Positions 15,382 to 22,607 of a stretch of 36,138 nt of DNA are shown here, piece after piece (within the stretch, counting starts at the first letter, position 1; every line of letters begins with the position of its first letter). A model generated the notes under the pieces. The model was not told where the DNA came from, did not search any database, and was given only the letters and a program-made list of their open reading frames with translations. Position numbers and translations under genes: made by a program. Origin of the DNA: Prevotellaceae bacterium (GTDB taxonomy: Bacteria > Bacteroidota > Bacteroidia > Bacteroidales > Paludibacteraceae); contig JAISJU010000024.1 in NCBI GenBank assembly GCA_031261165.1, positions 1-36,138 of the forward strand. The letters run 5' to 3'.

Positions 15382-17109
15382 TTATTTTATCAACGCCTGA
15401 TTTAATGCCGCATAAATATCCGAACAAATATTTTCTTCGCCTATTTCCTGCGCAAATTGGGTTTGTTGCAATGTTTGATGTACATTCTCATTCACGCCCG
15501 AAAGAATAATGCGTACTCCCTCGCGGTTTGACGAGCGAACGAGGCTGCGTAAATTGTGCAGCCCTGTGGAATCGATAAACGGCACTTTGCGCATACGGAT
15601 AATACGCACGCGCGGCTTTTCGGCTACGGTTTTTATTTGTTCGTTGAACTTGTTTGCCACGCCGAAAAAGAAAGGACCGTTAATCTCGTAGATTTCCACG
15701 CCTTTCGGAATAATCAGTTTGTCGGTGTCGTCTGCGCTCAATTCTTCTTCGTTTTCGGAGTTAATCACTTCGCGGTCAATCACCGAAATGCTTGTGCTTT
15801 CGGTTACACGTTTCAGCAGTAATATCAAACCGAGCAGCAAGCCGACTACAATGGCATAAGTTAAATCCACCATCACCGTGAGCGCGAAAGTAATCAACAG
15901 CACGCCCGCATCGGTCATCAGAATGGCGAGGCTTGTTTTGGATTTGCCCGTAATGTTCCACCATTTGTGGTGTTTGCGCCGCGTTCCCCAATGGCGGCAA
16001 ATGCCTGTAAACGACCGCCATTCGCTCATATTGTAGGACACAATCACCAGCACGCCCGCCAAACACGCCATCGGGATATGCTGCGTGAGCGAGCCGAGAA
16101 ACAACATTATTAATAACAGCACAATAGCGTGAATGATACCCGCAATGGGTGTGCGCCCGCCGTTGTTAATATTCGTCATCGTGCGGGCGATGGCACCTGT
16201 GGCGGGAATGCCGCCGAAAAACGGCGTTACGATGTTCGCAATGCCTTGTGCTATGAGCTCCGTGTTCGAGTCGTGGCGGTCGCCGGTTACGCCGTCTGCC
16301 ACCATTGCCGAGAGCAGCGACTCAATCGCCCCAAGCATCGCAATGGTAAAGGCGGCAGGCATCAAAATCCGCACCAAATCAAAAGTGATGTGCGGCACTT
16401 CGGGCGAGGGCAGCGAAAAACTGCTGCCGAAACGGTCGCCGATGGTTTCGATATGAAAACCGTATTGCCGCAACAGATACACCGCCACCGTCATCACGAT
16501 AATCGCCACGAGCGAGCCGGGTATCTTTTTGGAAATGCGCGGCATCAATACAATAATAAGTATGCTCGCCGCCGCTACGGCTACCGACCACCAATTTACC
16601 GTGTTCATCGCGCCGATATACGCCAGCCATTTGCCGATGAAATCGCCCGGCACATTGGCAATCGTCAAGCCGAAGAGGTCTTTGATTTGCGTAGTAAAAA
16701 TGGTCAGCGCAATGCCGCTCGTAAAACCGACAATGACCGGATAGGGCACAAATTTAATCACGTTGCCGAGTTTGAACGCGCCGAGCAAAATGAGGATAAC
16801 GCCCGCCATCAACGTGGCAATAATCAGCCCGTTCAAGCCGAATTGCTGAATGATGCCATACACAATGACGATAAACGCGCCGGTGGGACCGCCTATCTGC
16901 ACGCGGCTGCCGCCGAAAAACGAGATGATGAATCCCGCAATGACGGCGGTTGCCAAACCGACTTCGGGTTTCACGCCCGATGCGATACCAAAGGCTATTG
17001 CCAAAGGCAACGCCACAATGCCCACGATAATGCCCGACATCAGGTCGGCATAAAATTGCTCTTTCGAGTAATCTTTAATAGTAGAAAAAAGTTTTGGCGA
17101 AAAATTCAT
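15382..17109 (-). CDS. SulP-family anion transporter with STAS domain
   Basis: A 575-aa membrane protein of the SLC26/SulP family. The N-terminal half has about 10-12 hydrophobic segments. Family signatures are GIVALPLAIAFGIASGVKPEVGLATAV (about 31-57) and GGSRVQIGGPTGAFIVI (about 67-83), the latter in the anion-binding region. The C-terminal cytoplasmic STAS domain starts near 460, with GVEIYEINGPFFFGVANKF and FIDSTGLHNLRSLV. Homologues carry sulfate, bicarbonate or other anions with sodium or protons. The substrate cannot be read. It has its own TACCTTTG promoter, divergent from trxA, and is followed in the same direction by the lipoprotein and acyltransferase genes. Confidence 0.9.
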   Translation of the reverse strand: MNFSPKLFSTIKDYSKEQFYADLMSGIIVGIVALPLAIAFGIASGVKPEVGLATAVIAGFIISFFGGSRVQIGGPTGAFIVIVYGIIQQFGLNGLIIATLMAGVILILLGAFKLGNVIKFVPYPVIVGFTSGIALTIFTTQIKDLFGLTIANVPGDFIGKWLAYIGAMNTVNWWSVAVAAASILIIVLMPRISKKIPGSLVAIIVMTVAVYLLRQYGFHIETIGDRFGSSFSLPSPEVPHITFDLVRILMPAAFTIAMLGAIESLLSAMVADGVTGDRHDSNTELIAQGIANIVTPFFGGIPATGAIARTMTNINNGGRTPIAGIIHAIVLLLIMLFLGSLTQHIPMACLAGVLVIVSYNMSEWRSFTGICRHWGTRRKHHKWWNITGKSKTSLAILMTDAGVLLITFALTVMVDLTYAIVVGLLLGLILLLKRVTESTSISVIDREVINSENEEELSADDTDKLIIPKGVEIYEINGPFFFGVANKFNEQIKTVAEKPRVRIIRMRKVPFIDSTGLHNLRSLVRSSNREGVRIILSGVNENVHQTLQQTQFAQEIGEENICSDIYAALNQALIK

Positions 17110-17157
17110 TTCAATTTACTTAAAAACAGAAAATATCCACATTAAAATTTTGAGGTG

Positions 17158-17165
17158 CAAAGGTA
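17158..17165 (-). promoter_or_regulatory. -7 box of the SulP operon
   Basis: TACCTTTG on the minus strand, about 50 bases upstream of the ATG. It is divergent from the trxA promoter. Confidence 0.6.
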
Positions 17166-17238
17166 GGTAGAATTTCAATAAGTTAGCAAATTTAACGGAG
17201 AAAAAATGAGGTTTTTTTTAATATTCTTGTCGAAACCT

Positions 17239-17269
17239 TTGTGTAGTTCAAAAATAGTACATATCTTTG
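17239..17269 (+). promoter_or_regulatory. Promoter of trxA
   Basis: TTG at 17239-17241 and TATCTTTG at 17262-17269 are 20 bases apart, about 60 bases ahead of the trxA start. Confidence 0.65.
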
Positions 17270-17328
17270 TATCACACATTTATTTATAACAAACAGTTTA
17301 TTATCAAACTTTTAAAACTTGTAATACT

Positions 17329-17646
17329 ATGGCATTGACAATAACAGACAGCAACTTTGAAGAAATTGTGCTGCAATCGGACAAACTCGCGGTAGTGGAT
17401 TTTTGGGCAGAATGGTGCGGACCCTGCCGAATGATTACCCCTATTATAGAGGAACTTGCGGAAGAATATGCCGGTAAGGCAGTTATCGGTAAGGTTGATG
17501 TGGATAACAATCCCGAAGTGTGCGACAAGTACGGCATCAGAAACATTCCCACCATTTTGTTTTTCAAAAACGGCGAAATCGTAGATAAACAAGTGGGCGC
17601 GGCTCCCAAAAATGCTTTGACGGGCAAAATTCAGTCGTTTATTTAA
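17329..17646 (+). CDS. trxA: Thioredoxin
   Basis: A 105-aa protein of normal thioredoxin length. The redox motif is WCGPC (29-33) preceded by VVDFWAE, and the cis-proline loop is in IRNIPTILFF (about 70-79), with the C-terminal GAAPKNAL. It reduces disulfides of cytoplasmic proteins using electrons from thioredoxin reductase, which is not in the window. No signal peptide is present. It has its own promoter and is followed by a palindrome. Confidence 0.95.
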   Translation: MALTITDSNFEEIVLQSDKLAVVDFWAEWCGPCRMITPIIEELAEEYAGKAVIGKVDVDNNPEVCDKYGIRNIPTILFFKNGEIVDKQVGAAPKNALTGKIQSFI

Positions 17647-17654
17647 TTTATTAG

Positions 17655-17742
17655 AGAACGCAAATTACGCAAATATCGCAAATTTACGCAAATGACAAAA
17701 GAAATTTGCGGAAATTTGCGCTATTTGCGTAATTTGCGTTCT
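17655..17742. repeat. Long palindrome of iterated GCAAATT words
   Basis: Left arm 17655-17693 and right arm 17702-17742 match in reverse complement at about 37 of 39 positions, each built from words like ACGCAAAT. It resembles the palindrome at 29575-29655. It may also act as the trxA terminator. Confidence 0.8.
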
Positions 17743-17770
17743 ACATTATTATAAGTGCAACAAAAAATAC

Positions 17771-17859
17771 CTTTGTGGTCTTTGTGAAAATTCTTTGTAT
17801 TCTTTGTAGTTATTTTTTACCACAAAGAACACAAAGGGAATACACAAAGTATCACAAAG
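17771..17859. repeat. Second imperfect palindrome of iterated CTTTGT words
   Basis: CTTTGTGG/TCTTTGTG-like words on the left (17771-17810) face CACAAAGA-type words on the right (17819-17859). It lies directly upstream of the methyltransferase gene. Confidence 0.7.
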
Positions 17860-17883
17860 AAAAACACAACATTAATTGCTATT

Positions 17884-18420
17884 ATGTCTATCAAGAAGAA
17901 AATAACCGAACTCAACCGCCTTTCGGTAGAAAAATTCAAAGAAACGGAGAAAATCCCGCTTATCGTGGTACTGGACAATGTGCGCAGTTTGCACAATGTC
18001 GGCTCGGTGTTCCGTACCGCAGACGCTTTTTTGGTTGAGGGGGTGTATCTTTGCGGCATTACTTCCGTGCCGCCCAATGCCGAAATTCACAAATCGGCTC
18101 TCGGCGCGGAGTTTAGTGTGGATTGGCGGTATTTTGAAGATGCCTGTGAGGCGGTTTCCGACTTGAAATGTGCGGGTTACACGGTTTTTGCCGTAGAACA
18201 GGTGGAAAACAGCATAAAGTTACCCGATTTGCAACTCGAGAAAGGGCGGAAATACGCCGTAGTTCTCGGCAATGAGGTGAAAGGCGTGCAGCAAGCGGTG
18301 GTGGATATGTGCGATGCAAGTGTGGAAATTCCGCAGTTTGGCACGAAACATTCGCTCAATGTCAGCATTGCGGGCGGGGTTGTTATTTGGGAGGTTTTTC
18401 GGAAAATCACTGCCATTTAA
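17884..18420 (+). CDS. TrmH/SpoU-family RNA 2'-O-methyltransferase
   Basis: A 178-aa SPOUT methyltransferase with the three family motifs: motif 1 NVRSLHNVGSVFRTADAF (about 34-51), motif 2 YAVVLGNEVKGV (about 119-130), and motif 3 VEIPQFGTKHSLNVSIAGGVVIWE (about 142-165) containing the S-adenosylmethionine knot. It methylates ribose 2'-OH in tRNA or rRNA. There is no N-terminal substrate-recognition domain, and this short type resembles Bacteroidota tRNA/rRNA methylases annotated TrmH-like. The exact target cannot be told. Its last 14 bases overlap those of the convergent PagL-like gene. Confidence 0.85.
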   Translation: MSIKKKITELNRLSVEKFKETEKIPLIVVLDNVRSLHNVGSVFRTADAFLVEGVYLCGITSVPPNAEIHKSALGAEFSVDWRYFEDACEAVSDLKCAGYTVFAVEQVENSIKLPDLQLEKGRKYAVVLGNEVKGVQQAVVDMCDASVEIPQFGTKHSLNVSIAGGVVIWEVFRKITAI

Positions 18421-19621
18421 AGCGATAGCCCACATTCCATTCGATGTAATCTGCTACCGAGAAATTGTGCGCCAACAAACTGATACCCGCAAACAGATTG
18501 CTTTTGAAGTGATATTTGATACCCACCTTTTCGTTGAGCGACAGTTTTTTTTCTTCGGGCATTCCCTGCCAGAGGTAGTAGCCGACTTGTGCGAGAATGC
18601 TCACTCGGTGGATACAAAACTCGTGCGCCGCAAAGAGATTGACGGCAAAACGGTCGCGCTGCCTGCCCAAAACGGTAAACGGTTTTCCGCCGCTCATATC
18701 AAGGTGGATACCGCCCCGTTCATCATAAATGACGGAAACGCCGCTCGTATCAAAGCGGCTGCCGCCCCATTCATCATAAATGACAGAAATACCCCCGCCC
18801 GTCTTACTCATATAAGAATACTGCCGCATATAGGCAAGCGAGGCTGTAAATACTTTATATTGAAAGTTATCATACTCATAAGGAGTGCCTCTTAGATACC
18901 AAATTTCTTGATTGAAAGCCTTGATACCCGCGCCGGCGGTTACAAAAATCTCGTGATTCTTCGGGTAGGGCGGGATATAACTTTTTCGGATAAATTCGGG
19001 TTTGGATTGCAGGTAATAATTCAGGGCGATATGGGGCGAAACGAGGTTTAAGCCTTTGTTCGGTTTTTTGTACGAGCCGTTGCTGAAATGCGTAAAACCT
19101 GCGCCGGCAGAGAGTTCCAAGTGCTTTGTCAGCCAATAATTGTATGACGCACGCAAACCGATATACACGGTGCCTTTTGAGCCGATGACGATGTTAAACG
19201 GATTTTTGTCGAAGTCGTAAGGATTCCAACCGTAGGCAAAACCGCCCTCTATTTTGTAAACGAAAGAGGATTTTTCCCAACGCCGAAATGCGCCGTTCAA
19301 GAAGCCGTAGAGTGCCAGCGGTCGCCCGAGTTCATCGCCGCCTTCGGGCAAGAGGGCGTAGAGTGCAAGTCCGTAACTCGGAAAATTATACAGTTGTTCC
19401 CAATCGCGTTTGCCGGCACTTTGCTTGCCGAAACCGAGTGAAAAGGCGGCAAACTCATTGACTGTTTGGTTTTTCTTGTTGATGCCGCGTACAAAATCGT
19501 TGGTTTGGAAAACGCGCCCATAGTCTGTGCGTGCGGTGAAAAACAAACCTTTATTTTCAGCATAGCACAATAGATTTAAATGGATAAAAATGGATAAAAG
19601 CAGATAAAATTTATTCTTCAT
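18407..19621 (-). CDS. PagL-like lipid A deacylase / acyloxyacyl hydrolase
   Basis: A 404-aa outer-membrane protein with a signal peptide (LLLSIFIHLNLLCYA, about 7-21). The key phrase is GAGFTHFSNGSYKKPNKGLNLVSP (about 173-196), the His-x-Ser-Asn and downstream pattern of PagL-type deacylases, within amphipathic beta-strand-like stretches. PagL removes the 3-O acyl chain of lipid A at the outer membrane. It is longer than PagL of enterobacteria, as is usual for Bacteroidota members. It lies 14 bases after the cysS stop and is probably cotranscribed with it. A 51-bp duplication (17 aa) lies at 18689-18790. Confidence 0.7.
   Translation of the reverse strand: MKNKFYLLLSIFIHLNLLCYAENKGLFFTARTDYGRVFQTNDFVRGINKKNQTVNEFAAFSLGFGKQSAGKRDWEQLYNFPSYGLALYALLPEGGDELGRPLALYGFLNGAFRRWEKSSFVYKIEGGFAYGWNPYDFDKNPFNIVIGSKGTVYIGLRASYNYWLTKHLELSAGAGFTHFSNGSYKKPNKGLNLVSPHIALNYYLQSKPEFIRKSYIPPYPKNHEIFVTAGAGIKAFNQEIWYLRGTPYEYDNFQYKVFTASLAYMRQYSYMSKTGGGISVIYDEWGGSRFDTSGVSVIYDERGGIHLDMSGGKPFTVLGRQRDRFAVNLFAAHEFCIHRVSILAQVGYYLWQGMPEEKKLSLNEKVGIKYHFKSNLFAGISLLAHNFSVADYIEWNVGYRFKWQ
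18689..18790. repeat. In-frame 51-bp tandem duplication inside the PagL-like gene
   Basis: Copies 18689-18739 and 18740-18790 encode GVSVIYDEWGGSRFDTSG-like and GVSVIYDERGGIHLDMSG-like phrases. The unit is 17 codons, so the frame is kept. Confidence 0.8.
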
Positions 19622-19635
19622 TTTTCAATCTTCAT

Positions 19636-21093
19636 TTACAAACTCCACTCAAAGCCATCTTTTGTATCTTTTACCTGAAAACCGTACTCGGCAAGTTGCT
19701 TGCGGATTTTGTCGCTCGTTGCCCAATCTTTGTTTTGCTTTGCCTGCAAGCGGATTTCGAGGAGCAAATCCACCGCCTTTTTGTATGCCTCGTTTGAAGT
19801 TTCGTTTGCCGTGCTTTGCAAACCGAGCAAGTCTTCGACAAAGAGTTTGAAGGTGGCTTGCAGTTCCTGCAAATCTTCGGCATTGAAGGTTGCTTTGCCG
19901 TCTGTGGCGGCGTTGATGTGCTTGATTGCCTCGAAGAGCTGCGAAATAACTATCGGCGTATTCAGGTCATCGAGCAATGCCTCTTCGCATTTGCTTTTTA
20001 AGCCTTTGACTTCTACGGTGGAAACGCCGGCGGGCTGCAATTTCTGCAAACGCGCGTAACCTTCGAGCAAGCGTTCAAGTCCTTTTTCCGATGCCTGCAA
20101 AGCCTCGTTGCTGAAATCGACCGTGCTGCGGTAGTGCGCCTGCAAGATGAAGAAACGTATCGTCATCGGCGTGTAGGCTTGCGCGAGAATGGGGTGCGCG
20201 CCGGTGAAAAATTCTTCGAGCGTAATGAAATTGCCGAGCGATTTGCCCATTTTTTTGCCGTTGATGGTTATCATATTGTTGTGCAGCCAGTAGCGCACGG
20301 ACTCTTTGCCGGTTGCGCCCACCGATTGGGCGATTTCGCATTCGTGGTGCGGGAAAAGCAAGTCCATTCCCCCGCCGTGAATGTCGAACTGCTCGCCGAG
20401 GTACTTCGTTCCCATTGCCGAACATTCCAAGTGCCAGCCCGGAAAACCCTCGCTCCAAGGCGAGCGCCAGTGCATAATATGTTCGGGCGCGGCTTTTTTC
20501 CACAGCGCAAAGTCGAAAGAGTTGCGTTTTTCTTCTTGCCCATCGAGGTCGCGGGTGGTTTCGAGCAACTCGTCAATGTTTCTGCCCGACAGTTTGCCGT
20601 AATGGTGCTGTTTGGCGTATTTTTCCACATCAAAATACACCGAGCCTTCGCTTTCATACGCCCAGCCGTTGTCGAAAATCTTTTGGATAAATTCAATCTG
20701 CTCAATGATATGCCCCGATGCGTGTGGCTCAATGCTCGGCGGCAGTACGCCCAACGCCTCCATCGCTTTGTGGTAGCGGTTGAGGTAATATTGCACCACC
20801 TCCATCGGCTCGATTTGTTCCAGTCGGGCTTTTTTGGCAATTTTGTCCTCGCCGCTGTCGGCATCGTTTTCGAGGTGTCCCACATCGGTTATATTTCTGA
20901 CGTAGCGCACTTTGTAGCCGAGATATTTCAGCGTGCGGAACAGAATATCAAAGGTGATGGCGGGTCGTGCGTGTCCCAAATGCGGGTCGCCATACACGGT
21001 GGGACCGCAGACGTACATACCCACATTGGGCGCGTGCAACGGTTTGAAAACTTCTTTTTTGCGGGTCAGGGTGTTGTAAACTTGCAGTTCCAT
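19636..21093 (-). CDS. cysS: Cysteinyl-tRNA synthetase
   Basis: 485 aa from the Met at 21093. The track's start at 21147 is rejected because the promoter (TATCTTTG, 21124-21117) lies inside that extension. Class I motifs: [18 protein letters not shown] with the HIGH-type HLGH (about 24-41), the zinc-site residues (the Cys in YVCGPTVYG and the C-H-C region including [16 protein letters not shown]), and the KMSKS-type [11 protein letters not shown]. It charges tRNA-Cys in the cytoplasm. The C-terminal region (about 400-485) is the helical anticodon-binding part. It is the first gene of a two-gene unit with the PagL-like gene. Confidence 0.95.
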   Translation of the reverse strand: MELQVYNTLTRKKEVFKPLHAPNVGMYVCGPTVYGDPHLGHARPAITFDILFRTLKYLGYKVRYVRNITDVGHLENDADSGEDKIAKKARLEQIEPMEVVQYYLNRYHKAMEALGVLPPSIEPHASGHIIEQIEFIQKIFDNGWAYESEGSVYFDVEKYAKQHHYGKLSGRNIDELLETTRDLDGQEEKRNSFDFALWKKAAPEHIMHWRSPWSEGFPGWHLECSAMGTKYLGEQFDIHGGGMDLLFPHHECEIAQSVGATGKESVRYWLHNNMITINGKKMGKSLGNFITLEEFFTGAHPILAQAYTPMTIRFFILQAHYRSTVDFSNEALQASEKGLERLLEGYARLQKLQPAGVSTVEVKGLKSKCEEALLDDLNTPIVISQLFEAIKHINAATDGKATFNAEDLQELQATFKLFVEDLLGLQSTANETSNEAYKKAVDLLLEIRLQAKQNKDWATSDKIRKQLAEYGFQVKDTKDGFEWSL

Positions 21094-21116
21094 AATTGCT
21101 TGTGATTTTAAAAGTG

Positions 21117-21124
21117 CAAAGATA
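21117..21124 (-). promoter_or_regulatory. -7 box of cysS
   Basis: TATCTTTG on the minus strand, 23 bases upstream of the start at 21093. It decides the start codon. Confidence 0.7.
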
Positions 21125-21187
21125 TTGTAAATTATTTTTACCACCAAACCTGTTGCTTGTTTTCATAAGTAAAAATACGCTCATCGT

Positions 21188-21209
21188 GTCCGCGCGAGTG
21201 CTTGCGTAT
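21188..21209. repeat. 22-bp repeat shared with 25021-25042
   Basis: GTCCGCGCGAGTGCTTGCGTAT here and GTCCGCGCGAGGGCTTGCGTAT there differ at one base. Both lie in gene-free sequence. Confidence 0.65.
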
Positions 21210-21409
21210 GGGTTCTTTTTGAAAAAAGGTTTCTTCTGTTTCTGTTTAGTTGTGTAGATGATACTGCAAATCGGCGTGAGCGGGAAGTTTTGGGGATTAT
21301 TTCCCGCAGTAAAATCCAATTGACGCCAAATTATACAGTCAATTATGCCATTTTTTGAAAATAAATATAACAAAAATCTGTTCAATGCACAAAATCAATA
21401 AAAAAGTTG

Positions 21410-21417
21410 TAATTTTG
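21410..21417 (+). promoter_or_regulatory. -7 box of the RhuM-like gene
   Basis: TAATTTTG lies 20 bases before the ATG at 21438. Confidence 0.5.
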
Positions 21418-21437
21418 TGCCATATTTTAATGGTTAA

Positions 21438-22301
21438 ATGACAACAGAAATATCTGCAAATAAAAAAAACGAAATCATTTTCTACCAACCGGACAGTTTC
21501 ATTCAGTTGGAAGTGTTGGTAGAGAACGAAACTGTGTGGTTATCACAGTCGCAAATGGCTGAATTGTTTTAAACCACAAAGCAAAATATCAGTTTGCATA
21601 TAAACAATGCTTTTAAAGAAGGTGAAATTGAAAGAAATTCAGTTGTCAAGGATTACTTGACAACTGCTTCCGACGGCAAAAATTATATTACAAAATACTA
21701 TAATCTTGATGTAATTATTTCCGTTGGTTACCGTGTTAAATCGTTGTCCGGTGTGCAGTTCCGCAAATGGGCTACCCAAATTGTAAAAGAATATACTTTG
21801 CGTGGCTACGCTCTAAATCAGCGGTTTGAACAAGTTGATAATAAACTTTTTCAGCACGAACAGCGATTGCTAAATGCCGAAAAACAGATTAATTTCTTTG
21901 TGCGCACAAGTTTACCTCCGGTTGAAGGCGTGTTTTATAATGGACAGATTTTTGATGCCTACAAATTTGTGTCTGATTTGATTGAGATGGCGAAAAAGGA
22001 AATTGTTGTGATAGATAATTATATTGATGTCAGTATTTTAGCCCTGCTCACAAAACGCAAAAAGGAAGTAAAAGCAACAATCCTTACAGCCAATTTGAAT
22101 AAAATACAACCTGACTTAGACAAACACAACGCTCAATATCCTGAAATTTTTATTGAAGAAAAACTAAATATACACGACCGTTTCATTTTGATAGACAACG
22201 ATTTGTATCATATTGGTGCTTCATTGAAAGACTTAGGCAAAAAACTGTTTGCGTTTTCAAAAATGGAAATGTCGGCAACAGATTTATTGAAAAATATTTG
22301 A
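21438..22301 (+). pseudogene. RhuM-like and phospholipase-D-like fusion broken by a stop codon
   Basis: The full frame runs from ATG 21438 to 22301 (about 287 codons) with a TAA at 21570-21572 after ...SQSQMAELF. Past it the same frame continues TTKQNISLHINNAFKEGEI..., the RhuM core (YRVKSLSGVQFRKWATQIVKEYTLRGYALNQRFE). The C-terminal part (about 160-287) has KEIVVIDNYIDVSILALL and IHDRFILIDNDLYHIGASLKDLGKK, an HxK-like half of the phospholipase D nuclease fold, where the usual HKD lysine is replaced by Arg. The TAA sits where Q is expected, so CAA to TAA is the likely mutation. The track's TTG start at 21594 gives only a fragment. Related proteins occur in genomic islands, with unclear role. 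Confidence 0.7.
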
Positions 22302-22607
22302 TTGAAAATCAAATATAAATTCGTAATATTGCAATCGAAATTTAAACAAAAAATATAAGATAAAAAAACAGACATTTAGCGTAGAAATACGCAGGACATA
22401 TTAAAAATAGCGATTACTGCTATTCTTGACTATCATTTTCCACACTTGTAATCCATTTGGATTACTACCTCAAGAATAAGTTAGTGAAACGCCGTGTGTT
22501 ACGGCGTGGAATAACTTGCCAGAGGTAGAGGCGTGGAAACCTGATAGTCAGACAGGTTGTTCCGCGCTATTTTTATTGATAATAAGTAACTTCTTAATTT
22601 TTATTTT
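22302..22607. other. Gene-free stretch upstream of the WG-repeat gene
   Basis: No ORF of interest. The first 100 bases are AT-rich with a possible weak -7 box (TAATATTG, 22323-22330). The rest is filled by the structured RNA candidate listed next. 34 bases separate that structure from the next ATG. Confidence 0.6.
22403..22574 (+). ncRNA. Candidate highly structured RNA of about 172 nt
   Basis: Base pairing found by eye, nested from outside in: AAAAATAGCG (22403-22412)/CGCTATTTTT (22565-22574), 10 bp; GACTATCA (22428-22435)/TGATAGTC (22542-22549), 8 bp; TTTCCAC (22437-22443)/GTGGAAA (22533-22539), 7 bp; TACCTC/GAGGTA; AAGTTA/TAACTT; ACGCCGT/ACGGCGT hairpin. A separate hairpin GTAATCC-attt-GGATTAC branches off. 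An alternative AACCTG/CAGGTT pairing competes with the second helix, so a switch is possible. It is not a riboswitch class I recognise. The strand is inferred from the downstream gene, and the pairing alone does not decide it. Leader RNA or independent RNA are both possible. Confidence 0.55.

Noticed and set aside
16129-17145. 338-aa plus-strand ORF opposite the SulP gene
   Set aside because: Antisense shadow rich in His and Arg, as expected from the complement of a GC-biased gene.
19700-20059. ORFs opposite cysS (also 20134-21105)
   Set aside because: Shadows of cysS.
21570-21572. TAA read as glutamine (alternative genetic code) because two accessory genes have in-frame TAA
   Set aside because: Many intact genes here end in TAA, including thioredoxin, and the two cases are in mobile DNA where pseudogenes are expected.
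22536-22549. TPP riboswitch suggested by ACCTGAT
   Set aside because: The CTGAGA half of the TPP core is absent and the downstream gene is not related to thiamine.
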